A DNA stretch of 13,958 nt, taken from assembly GCA_938028645.1 (NCBI GenBank), contig CALIMD010000081.1, forward strand, positions 1 to 13,958, in the 5' to 3' direction. Made by a program: the position numbers and the translations under genes. The stretch comes from an uncultured Alphaproteobacteria bacterium. GTDB taxonomy: Bacteria; Pseudomonadota; Alphaproteobacteria; Thalassobaculales; Thalassobaculaceae. Below, piece by piece: positions 7,518-13,958 of the stretch. Every line of letters begins with the position of its first letter. Within the stretch, counting starts at the first letter, position 1. The notes beneath the pieces are model-generated. The model saw only the letters and a program-made list of their open reading frames with translations, did no database searches and was not told the DNA's origin.

Positions 7518-8744
7518 TTATTTATCTGTTAGGAAATTGGAAGATAAATAGATCATATACCCGAAGACTAAACCCCAGAAAGGCGCTGAGATATTAAATA
7601 TAGAAATATCACTTATAGTTACTAGGAAAGTTACAACCGCTGCGAAGTCGCTCAATTTTGATGACCGCTGAAAAGTAAACGCCCCGCAAAAAGCCGACGT
7701 TAGAACAGGCAGCATTGCCAGTCCACCCAAAACAAGTATGAAATCGCGCGGCATACTTGTCGCCGTTTCTATTAATAATGGAGAAAACAAACCAACCAAC
7801 GCAAAAAGAAATCCAAAAAGCATTGCACCCAAATAATGCGTTCCTTTTCTTCCACTCGATACGAGAATTGCATTAGCTGGTCCAGTGACACAAGTTGGCA
7901 CACAACCCAATATCCCCATGACAAGAGACCCATATCCACAAACAATGGTCAGAACATTGATAGGCGCATCGTATCCAACAGTCTTCAGGACCGACACTCC
8001 CTGTATATTCTGCACCGCAATAACGGAAATGACGAGTGGGATGACTAATTCAATCATCGCGTCCATCGAAAAGGTTGGCGTTATAATGGTTGGTGCCGCA
8101 ACCCAAGACATCTGTTCTGGAATAACTGGCCCTTTACCGACTAATACAGCCACAACAATCCCAGCGACAAGAGCACTCAACATTGGCGGAGCATAGCGGC
8201 CTATCCGCGAAAAAATTGAAGTTATCACATAACCTAATATCGCGGCCCCACTAATTAGGGGCGTATTTTCAAAACCGCTGATTAAGTTTAAACCAAACGG
8301 AAGAAACACTCCTGCTACCATCGCCATGACAACGTTACTGGGAAACTTATCCATCAACCAGCGTGCTAATCCACTTAGCCCTAATAAAACCATCAAGAGG
8401 CCACTGACAAGAAAAGCACCCACCGCTTCGGAAAACGTCAAGTGATCCAAAGATGAGACTAGAAGCGCGGCCCCAGGCATGGTCCAGGCCATTGCTAAAG
8501 GTTGACGATAAAGATAACTCAACGCCAGCGTTAATAGGCCACCTATGCCAAAAGCAGCAAAGATCCAGGTATTAATTATACTCTTTTCAAGGCCAGCTGA
8601 GCTCGCGACCGACAATATAATGGCCACAGGACCGGTGACAGCAAAGACAGCTGCAACCAAACCATTAGTCAGACTGTTACGGTCAATTGAATCGCAGATA
8701 TCATGAAAAGATAATTTTGGTGCAACAGGACGTTCAATTTGCAC
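7518..8744 (-). CDS. BenE-family inner-membrane permease (benzoate/H+ symporter family)
   Basis: An inner-membrane transporter of 408 residues, usual for the BenE family, made of about eleven or twelve hydrophobic helices. Recognisable blocks are the first helix region NGLVAAVFAVTGPVAIIL, the AMAWTMPGAALLVS segment after helix 3, a GVFLPFGLNLI stretch, and a CVPTCVTGPANAILVS segment in the second half. Characterised BenE proteins take up benzoate with protons. Here the gene follows an frc-fhs group, so oxalate, a 2-hydroxy acid or another small carboxylate is an alternative substrate; this is inference from position. The start is the GTG at 8744-8742, the first possible codon after an in-frame TAG at 8750-8748, and it has no clear Shine-Dalgarno. 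It is 47 nt behind fhs and is the last gene of that group. Confidence 0.85.
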   Translation of the reverse strand: MQIERPVAPKLSFHDICDSIDRNSLTNGLVAAVFAVTGPVAIILSVASSAGLEKSIINTWIFAAFGIGGLLTLALSYLYRQPLAMAWTMPGAALLVSSLDHLTFSEAVGAFLVSGLLMVLLGLSGLARWLMDKFPSNVVMAMVAGVFLPFGLNLISGFENTPLISGAAILGYVITSIFSRIGRYAPPMLSALVAGIVVAVLVGKGPVIPEQMSWVAAPTIITPTFSMDAMIELVIPLVISVIAVQNIQGVSVLKTVGYDAPINVLTIVCGYGSLVMGILGCVPTCVTGPANAILVSSGRKGTHYLGAMLFGFLFALVGLFSPLLIETATSMPRDFILVLGGLAMLPVLTSAFCGAFTFQRSSKLSDFAAVVTFLVTISDISIFNISAPFWGLVFGYMIYLSSNFLTDK

Positions 8745-8791
8745 GTGCTAACAGATTATTTCTTGTTTGATTATTACGATAAGTATTCAAC

Positions 8792-10465
8792 TTAAAATAA
8801 CCCTTCAATATCTCCATCGTCGTTAAGTGTTATTTTAGTAGCTGCAGGAACTCTGGGGAGACCAGGCATCGTCATTATTTCACCAGCAATCGCAATTACA
8901 AACTCAGCCCCATTGGACAATCTAACTTCACGAATAGGCAACTCATGTCCCGATGGAGCCCCTTTTGCATTTGGGTCTGTTGAGAAGCTGTATTGCGTTT
9001 TTGCTATACAAATAGGTAGGTGCCCTAATCCCATTTTTTCCCAATCTGCCAATTGAGTTTTGACCTGAGGGGATACTGAAACAGCACTTGCATGATAAAT
9101 TTTACTCGCGATTGTCTCTATTTTTTCCAGAAGAGATAATTCATCGGGGTACAATGGTTTAAAGTTCGCTACGCCGCTATCTGCTAATTCTACGACTTTA
9201 TGAGCTAATTCTTCAGCACCTGCGCCACCGTCAGACCAATGCGTGCAGGTGACGGCCTCAACCCCATGCGTTGCCAACGCTTGTTTGACAGCTTCAACCT
9301 CCGCATCAGTATCAGTGATAAATCTATTCAGAGCAACGATAACGGGAACTCCAAATTGCTGAGTATTTAGAACATGCCTTTCAATATTAGAAACGCCTTG
9401 ACGGACAGCTTCTATATTTTCTTCCCCTAAATCCTCTCGAGCTACACCGCCATGCATTTTTAGGGCTCGCACAGTGCCAACAACAACTGCGGCGGCTGGT
9501 TTTAAACCAGCTTTCCGGCACTTAATGTCAAAAAATTTCTCCGCTCCTAAATCGGCGCCAAAACCGGCTTCTGTCACAACATAGTCAGCCAGTTTTAAAC
9601 CAATTTGCGTCGCCATAACGGAGTTACAACCATGCGCTATATTCGCAAAAGGACCGCCATGAATAAATGCCGGGTTATTTTCTAAAGTTTGCACAAGATT
9701 TGGTGCTAATGCATCTTTTAACAACACCGTCATAGCACCATCTGCCTCTAACTCTCTGGCATAGACTGGTTTTCTGGCCCTGGTATAGCCAACTATAATA
9801 TTTCCCAATCTTCTTTGCATATCTTCCAAACTAGTAGCCAGGCAGAAAATAGCCATAATTTCAGAAGCAACCACAATGTCAAAACCATCTGATCTGGGAA
9901 ATCCATTTGCAACGCCGCCCAACGATCCAACTATAGATCTCAGAGCTCGGTCGTTCATATCAAGCGCACGACGCCATGCTATACGTCGTTCATCTAATTC
10001 TAAAGCGTTACCCCAATAAATATGATTATCAATCATCGCTGCCAGTAAATTATTTGCCGCACCGATCGCATGGAAATCTCCTGTAAAATGAAGATTTATA
10101 TCTTCCATTGGCACAACTTGGGCAAATCCCCCGCCAGCAGCACCGCCTTTTACACCAAAGCAAGGCCCAAGGCTTGGCTCCCGGAGACACATAATTGCCT
10201 TCTTGCCTATTTTGTTGAGTGCGTCTCCAAGCCCCACAGATGTTGTGGTTTTACCTTCGCCAGCCGGCGTGGGGTTTATACCGGTCACAAGAATAAGTTT
10301 CCCATCCTCTTCTGCTGAAAGACTATCCACATAATCCATAGATACTTTTGCTTTATAATGACCGTATGGGTCGAGTGACTCCGGTGGGATTCCAAGTCCA
10401 GCCCCAACCTCTAGGATTGGCTTCATAGTAGCAGCACGAGCTATTTCTATATCTGATTTAACCAT
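8792..10465 (-). CDS. fhs: Formate-tetrahydrofolate ligase
   Basis: Joins formate to tetrahydrofolate with ATP, giving 10-formyl-tetrahydrofolate for C1 metabolism. At 557 residues it has the full family length (about 555-560). The P-loop is PTPAGEGKTT at residues 65-74, followed by the highly conserved block REPSLGPCFGVKGGAAGGG and the PMEDINLHFTGDFHAI segment. TEAGFGADLGAEKFFDIKCR occurs in the second half and MPGLPRVPAA near the C-terminus. All are diagnostic. The ATG at 10465 has AAGG about 9 nt upstream. It lies 45 nt behind frc and 47 nt before the BenE gene, all on the same strand. In this setting it can assimilate the formate that Frc releases from formyl-CoA, in place of or beside oxidation by formate dehydrogenase. 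Confidence 0.97.
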   Translation of the reverse strand: MVKSDIEIARAATMKPILEVGAGLGIPPESLDPYGHYKAKVSMDYVDSLSAEEDGKLILVTGINPTPAGEGKTTTSVGLGDALNKIGKKAIMCLREPSLGPCFGVKGGAAGGGFAQVVPMEDINLHFTGDFHAIGAANNLLAAMIDNHIYWGNALELDERRIAWRRALDMNDRALRSIVGSLGGVANGFPRSDGFDIVVASEIMAIFCLATSLEDMQRRLGNIIVGYTRARKPVYARELEADGAMTVLLKDALAPNLVQTLENNPAFIHGGPFANIAHGCNSVMATQIGLKLADYVVTEAGFGADLGAEKFFDIKCRKAGLKPAAAVVVGTVRALKMHGGVAREDLGEENIEAVRQGVSNIERHVLNTQQFGVPVIVALNRFITDTDAEVEAVKQALATHGVEAVTCTHWSDGGAGAEELAHKVVELADSGVANFKPLYPDELSLLEKIETIASKIYHASAVSVSPQVKTQLADWEKMGLGHLPICIAKTQYSFSTDPNAKGAPSGHELPIREVRLSNGAEFVIAIAGEIMTMPGLPRVPAATKITLNDDGDIEGLF

Positions 10466-10510
10466 GTCGGATAACCTTCCCTTACTAATACATTCACATC
10501 ATTAACTTCT

Positions 10511-11761
10511 TTAGCCAATAGCGCCACTATCTATAATAGATTGTAACTCTGGGCCTTCGTAACCAAGCACATTTTTAAGAATTTCTTCATTATGTTCCCC
10601 CAGTAATGGCGATCTTTTAACTTCTGCTGGTGACGCTGATAATTTTACAGGACAGCCCACCGTCAGGTACGGACCACGTTCGGGATGCTCAACCTTAACT
10701 ATTGTCCCCGTTTCTCTTAAACTTTTTTCTTCCGATATCTCCTTCATTGACAAAATCGGTCCAACAGGAATGTCTAACGGATTGCAAATCTGCATAACTT
10801 CATATTTAGTTTTAGTCATTGTCCAATCTTCAATAGCACCAAAGACTTCGTTTAATTTAGTGAGGCGTGCTTTTGGTGTCGCATATTCAGGATCTTCGAT
10901 CCAGCCAGTCTTGCCTATAGCGGTACAAATATTTGGCCATGCGGCCGCTTGTGTTATGAAATATGTGTAGGCGTTAGGGTCCTTATCCCATCCTTTACAT
11001 TTCAAAATACGCCCGGGTTGCCCCCCGCCAGAGTCGTTGCCTGCCCGAGGAGTAGTATCTCCGAATTCTATACCCTCACCATGTTGCGAGTACTCCTCCA
11101 GCGGTCCTGCTGCTAATCTTTGCTGATCGCGCAGTTTGACACGACAAAGGTTGATCACACTATCTTGCATCGCAGCCAATACTCGTTGTCCTTTGCCTGT
11201 ATTTTGACGATGAAATAGCGCTGTGACAATCCCGAGCGCTAAATGCAAGCCTGTACCGCTATCGCCAATTTGGGCACCTGTCACTGTTGGGGGGCCATCA
11301 ATAAAACCAGTAGTTGATGCTGCCCCTCCCGCACATTGAGCCACGTTTTCGTACACCTTACAGTCCTCATATGGACCAGGACCAAAACCTTTTACCGAGG
11401 CCATGATCATTCGCGGGTTAATCTTTTGAATCTGCTCCCAACCAAAGCCCATCCGTTCCATTGCTCCAGGTGCAAAATTTTCTACCAGAACGTCACATTT
11501 CGCAACAAGCCTCTCTAGAACCTGTTTACCCGTTTCATTTTTTGTATTGAGTGTCAGGGACCGTTTGTTGTGGTTCAGCATAGTGAAATAGAGACTATCT
11601 GCCTCTGGAACGTCAACCAGTTGGGCTCGTGTGGGATCCCCCGAACCGGGTCGCTCAACCTTTATAACATCTGCACCAAACCAAGCCAGTAATTGAGTAC
11701 ATGTTGGACCCGACTGAACATGTGTGAAGTCAAGTACTTTTATACCTTTAAGCGCTTCCAT
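10511..11761 (-). CDS. frc: Formyl-CoA:oxalate CoA-transferase homologue (class III CoA-transferase)
   Basis: A class III (CaiB/BaiF) CoA-transferase of 416 residues, very close to the Oxalobacter and E. coli (YfdW) enzymes that move CoA from formyl-CoA to oxalate. Conserved blocks are VLDFTHVQSGPTCTQ (Gln16 matches the active-site Gln17), ADVIKVERPGSGDPTR, VENFAPGAMERMGF and KVYENVAQCAGGAASTTGF. The catalytic aspartate is Asp167 in IGDSGTG. Gln47 stands where Oxalobacter has Trp48; E. coli also has Gln. The glycine loop reads SGGGQPGR at 244-251 where both reference enzymes have GGGGQPGW. The start is firm: GAGGAG 7 nt before the ATG. It begins 20 nt behind the ThDP-enzyme gene, and the two are surely co-transcribed. 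The acceptor acid could be oxalate or, given the changed loop and the neighbour, another carboxylate such as a 2-hydroxy acid. Confidence 0.88.
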   Translation of the reverse strand: MEALKGIKVLDFTHVQSGPTCTQLLAWFGADVIKVERPGSGDPTRAQLVDVPEADSLYFTMLNHNKRSLTLNTKNETGKQVLERLVAKCDVLVENFAPGAMERMGFGWEQIQKINPRMIMASVKGFGPGPYEDCKVYENVAQCAGGAASTTGFIDGPPTVTGAQIGDSGTGLHLALGIVTALFHRQNTGKGQRVLAAMQDSVINLCRVKLRDQQRLAAGPLEEYSQHGEGIEFGDTTPRAGNDSGGGQPGRILKCKGWDKDPNAYTYFITQAAAWPNICTAIGKTGWIEDPEYATPKARLTKLNEVFGAIEDWTMTKTKYEVMQICNPLDIPVGPILSMKEISEEKSLRETGTIVKVEHPERGPYLTVGCPVKLSASPAEVKRSPLLGEHNEEILKNVLGYEGPELQSIIDSGAIG

Positions 11762-11781
11762 CTAATAGCTCCTCAACACAT

Positions 11782-13533
11782 TTATTTATACATCGTCTGA
11801 GCCTTGGTGCCCGGGGCGTACTCATTTGGATCCACCCAAACATTTACCACCGCGCATTTACCCGTTTTGGCTATAGCCTCTCTGGCACGCAGAAGTGCCG
11901 GTTGGATTTGTGAAGCTTCGCGAACTTCTTCTCCATAACCACCTATCATTTTACCAAAAAGCGAAAAATCAACATCGCCAAGTTTATTACCAACACCACC
12001 CCGCTGAGCACCATATTTCGAGATTTGACCATACCTTATTTGGTTCATAGCAGAATTGTTTCCCACTACGGCGAGATAAGGAGCTCCAAATCGCTGCGCT
12101 GTCTCCATATCAAAAGCCGTCATGCCAAACGATCCATCACCATAAAGGCATACTACCTCCTTATTTGGATGCGCCAACTTCGCCGCCATGGAGAAACCCG
12201 TTCCAACACCTAACGACCCGAGTGCTCCCGGGTCCATCCATTGACCCGGGCCTCTTGGCCTTACAGCTTGGGCCGATATTGTTACGATATCACCACCATC
12301 TCCGATATAAATTGTATCGTCTCCCAAAAATTCATTAATTTCATATGCAAGGCGATATGGATGGATTGGATTTTGCTCACTTTTAAAGATTGGCATCAAT
12401 TTTTCGAGCTTGGCTTCCTCAATCCCTCGAAGCTTGGACATCCATTCCTGACGTTTTTTCTTCAAGCCTTGAGAAATACGGCCGGAGGCTGCTTGTTCAA
12501 CAGCTTTTAATATAGCTCCCGGATCCCCTGCGATACCAAGACTAATATCACGGTTTTTACCAACAGTAGCGTAACTTTGGTCAATTTGAACCAGAGTAGC
12601 TGCATCCGAAATTCTTTTGCCATAGCCCATTCTAAAATCGAAAGGTGTGCCAACTATCAATATCACATCGGCATCCTTGAATGCATCTGATCTTGTTCGA
12701 TCAAAATGATGAGGATCACCCTCTGGCAGCATCCCCCGGCTGGCACCATTCATATACGCTGGAACATCGAGCGATCTAATAAAATCTATAGCCGCTCCAT
12801 GACTGCCGCTAGCCCAGACCTGTTGACCAAATAATACGGCAGGTCGCTCAGCATTTATAAGAATATCAGCCAGACTCTCTATATCATTCGGATCACCTAT
12901 CGACTTGGTAGAGGAACGATAACGACCTGGTGTTGGGATACGAGCCTGTTCTATCGGAATTTCGGCATCCAGGATATCCCTTGGGATCTCCAGATATGAT
13001 GGACCATAAGCACCATTGAAGCATTCCCTCGCCGCCATCGACACCATGTCTGCCACCCGCTCTGTCGAAAAAACACCCGACGCAAACTTTGTTATTGGCG
13101 TCATCATATCAACATGAGGAAGGTCTTGAAGTGACCCTTGTTTATGTTGGGTTAGCGAGCTCTGACCCCCTATATGCAAAATAGGGCTCTCTGATCTAAA
13201 CGCTGTAGCAACCCCTGTTACTGCATTAGTGCAACCAGGACCTGCTGTGGTAACCACGCATCCAAGTTTTCCAGTTTGACGAGCGTATCCATCTGCAGCA
13301 TGGGCAGCCGTTTGCTCGTGTCTTACGTCAACTATCCTGATTCCCTCATCGATACAGCCATCATAAATATCAATAATATGACCACCACAGAGTGTAAAAA
13401 TCGTATCTACCCCTTCGGCTTTCAGAGCCTTGGCAACAAGATGGCCGCCGGAAATTATACCTTCATCTCGACTTTTCTTAGCTAATGTATCGGTTGCTGT
13501 CGTTGTTGTTTTATTTTTATCCGCTGGGCTCAC
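11782..13533 (-). CDS. ThDP-dependent 2-hydroxyacyl-CoA lyase/oxalyl-CoA decarboxylase
   Basis: A 583-residue enzyme with the three-domain acetolactate-synthase-like fold. The catalytic glutamate is Glu73 in DVRHEQTAAHAADGYAR. The ThDP/Mg motif starts with GDGSFG at 465-470 and ends with GNN at 491-493. A central nucleotide/CoA-type domain spans roughly 210-350, and the protein closes with EYAPGTKAQTMYK. Next to frc and fhs the expected role is oxalyl-CoA decarboxylase, which makes formyl-CoA and CO2. However, segments such as FTLCGGHIIDIYDG and QDLPHVDMMTPITKFA differ from Oxalobacter Oxc (VVGIPITNL, DQMNVARPHCKASF), and the C-terminus lacks its SGRIKSLN tail. They look more like bacterial 2-hydroxyacyl-CoA lyases, which split 2-hydroxyacyl-CoA into an aldehyde or ketone plus formyl-CoA. 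The start is a GTG with AGGAG 8 nt upstream. The first 25 residues are polar and Thr/Lys-rich and precede the conserved fold. Acetolactate synthase is a less likely alternative. Confidence 0.8.
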   Translation of the reverse strand: MSPADKNKTTTTATDTLAKKSRDEGIISGGHLVAKALKAEGVDTIFTLCGGHIIDIYDGCIDEGIRIVDVRHEQTAAHAADGYARQTGKLGCVVTTAGPGCTNAVTGVATAFRSESPILHIGGQSSLTQHKQGSLQDLPHVDMMTPITKFASGVFSTERVADMVSMAARECFNGAYGPSYLEIPRDILDAEIPIEQARIPTPGRYRSSTKSIGDPNDIESLADILINAERPAVLFGQQVWASGSHGAAIDFIRSLDVPAYMNGASRGMLPEGDPHHFDRTRSDAFKDADVILIVGTPFDFRMGYGKRISDAATLVQIDQSYATVGKNRDISLGIAGDPGAILKAVEQAASGRISQGLKKKRQEWMSKLRGIEEAKLEKLMPIFKSEQNPIHPYRLAYEINEFLGDDTIYIGDGGDIVTISAQAVRPRGPGQWMDPGALGSLGVGTGFSMAAKLAHPNKEVVCLYGDGSFGMTAFDMETAQRFGAPYLAVVGNNSAMNQIRYGQISKYGAQRGGVGNKLGDVDFSLFGKMIGGYGEEVREASQIQPALLRAREAIAKTGKCAVVNVWVDPNEYAPGTKAQTMYK

Positions 13534-13601
13534 CTTTTATTCTCCTATTATTCATATCAGCTCCCTAGCCTATAATATCTCTTCGAGAAACTCTAGTCTG
13601 C

Positions 13602-13630
13602 TTACATTAATTTCCATTAGGTAATATTAT
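13602..13630 (+). promoter_or_regulatory. Possible sigma70-type promoter, rightward
   Basis: TTACAT (13602-13607) and TATTAT (13625-13630) are separated by exactly 17 nt. Such matches are frequent by chance in AT-rich DNA, and no gene starts downstream. Its interest lies in the palindrome that begins at the last base of the -10 and in the hairpin about 190 nt downstream. Confidence 0.2.
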
Positions 13631-13639
13631 TTGTACAAA
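13630..13639. promoter_or_regulatory. Perfect 10-bp palindrome, possible operator
   Basis: TTTGTACAAA is a perfect inverted repeat about 97 nt upstream of the ThDP-enzyme GTG. Dimeric regulators of the GntR or TetR type bind sites of this form, and its position before a catabolic operon would suit control by substrate. No regulator gene is in the window, and a 10-bp AT-rich palindrome can occur by chance. Confidence 0.3.
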
Positions 13640-13822
13640 CCGTTTAATTTCAGGCGATTAAAACTACACCTGCAACATAATCAGACCCATAAAATCAGCT
13701 TATTTGAAGAAAAAGAAATTCGCAGTTGGTTATCGTTTATATGCCTGTACCAACCCAATGTTTTTCTGAAATTTTTAATAGCATATTTAATTTGAATTAG
13801 GATAGAATTTGGGTTTGAAAAA

Positions 13823-13847
13823 CTGCTCCATGGGCAGGCGTTTTTTT
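13823..13847 (+). terminator. Candidate rho-independent terminator, rightward
   Basis: CTGCTC and GGGCAG (13823-13828 and 13832-13837) form a 6-bp stem, including one T-G pair, around a CAT loop. GCG and seven T (13841-13847) follow. The stem is short but the T-run is good. There is no recognisable rightward gene before it, so it would end either an unrecognised small transcript or antisense transcription. Confidence 0.4.
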
Positions 13848-13855
13848 ATGACTGA

Positions 13856-13958
13856 ATGAAGGAATATTGGACATGCCTGTGGACAAAACTTGCAGTTGCA
13901 ACTGGAGCAAGAGGAAACTCAACAGCGTTAGTTGGAACGCCAGATACCGTTGCGATGG
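13856..13958 (+). pseudogene. C-terminal fragment of an LLM-class flavin monooxygenase, 5'-truncated, cut by window edge
   Basis: The frame from the ATG at 13856 to the window end reads 34 residues containing LWTKLAVATGARGNSTALVG followed by TPDTVAM. This is the pattern found near the C-terminus of SsuD-like luciferase-family monooxygenases (LW..(A)..TGA.GNSTALVGTPE.VA), normally about residue 290-320 of a 350-residue protein. A TGA lies directly upstream in frame (13853-13855), and none of the preceding 300 nt encodes the missing barrel in any frame. I therefore read it as a remnant whose 5' part was deleted, not a functional gene. The family match rests on one short motif from memory, and the part beyond the window is unseen. 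Confidence 0.45.

Larger units (their letters stand above)
13534..13855. other. 322-nt gene-free stretch upstream of the ThDP-enzyme gene
   Basis: AT-rich DNA with stops in all frames and no convincing protein. It holds the ribosome site of the leftward ThDP-enzyme gene (AGGAG at 13542-13546), a palindrome, a possible rightward promoter and a hairpin with a T-run, listed separately. It must carry the leftward promoter of the ThDP-frc-fhs-BenE group, but I could not find a well-spaced -35/-10 pair on the minus strand; TATTAT at 13577-13572 has no matching -35. Confidence 0.6.

Noticed and set aside
2023..13533. Search for frameshifts or internal stops in the eight long minus-strand genes
   Set aside because: Each reads through at full family length with all expected motifs. 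None looks broken.
13571..13576. TATAAT on the plus strand as a -10 box
   Set aside because: There is no -35 at a suitable distance, and the neighbouring gene reads in the other direction.
13741..13800. 19-codon plus-strand frame starting ATGCCTGTACC in the right gene-free stretch
   Set aside because: It has no ribosome site and is too short to support. The ATGCCTGT match to 13873-13880 is an 8-mer and can be chance.
1..13958. CRISPR arrays, tRNA/rRNA genes, transposases, integrases, toxin-antitoxin or defence genes
   Set aside because: No regularly spaced repeats, no conserved RNA gene sequence and no such protein were seen on either strand.

Overview
The window is almost entirely a one-directional block of metabolic genes on the minus strand, flanked by two cut-off sequences on the plus strand. 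Base composition is moderately AT-rich. The encoded proteins look alphaproteobacterial: a MobA/FdhD pair, a phenylacetone-type Baeyer-Villiger monooxygenase, a BenE permease, and a thiamine diphosphate (ThDP) enzyme of the 2-hydroxyacyl-CoA lyase/oxalyl-CoA decarboxylase group. A low-GC, probably marine, Rhodospirillales-like heterotroph fits, but that assignment is inference. I see no rRNA, tRNA, CRISPR array, insertion sequence or phage gene.

Left end (2-2022): the C-terminus of a homodimeric pyruvate dehydrogenase E1/transketolase-like protein runs rightwards. It ends tail to tail, sharing a TTAA, with mobA. The mobA gene sits directly behind fdhD. These two genes mature molybdenum enzymes, notably formate dehydrogenase, whose structural genes are not in the window.

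Middle (2023-7365): four oxidoreductase genes follow on the minus strand. In transcription order they encode a type I Baeyer-Villiger monooxygenase, a Gfo/Idh/MocA dehydrogenase 8 nt behind it, a luciferase-like (LLM) oxidoreductase, and a GMC flavoprotein of the choline dehydrogenase type. Their substrates cannot be read from the sequence.

Right part (7518-13533): a tight operon-like group, again in transcription order. It holds a ThDP-dependent oxalyl-CoA decarboxylase/2-hydroxyacyl-CoA lyase, a formyl-CoA:oxalate CoA-transferase homologue (frc), formate-tetrahydrofolate ligase (fhs), and a BenE-family permease. Together these can take up an organic acid, load it with CoA, split off a formyl-CoA unit, release formate, and send the formate to 10-formyl-tetrahydrofolate. 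FdhD and MobA would support the alternative fate, oxidation of formate to CO2. The classic reading is oxalate catabolism. The features of the ThDP enzyme and of Frc leave open a formyl-CoA-based shortening of 2-hydroxy acids, and this is the main candidate for something new.

Right edge (13534-13958): a 322-nt gene-free stretch upstream of the ThDP-enzyme gene. It contains a 10-bp perfect palindrome, a possible rightward promoter and a hairpin with a T-run. It is followed by what looks like the C-terminal remnant of another luciferase-like monooxygenase.
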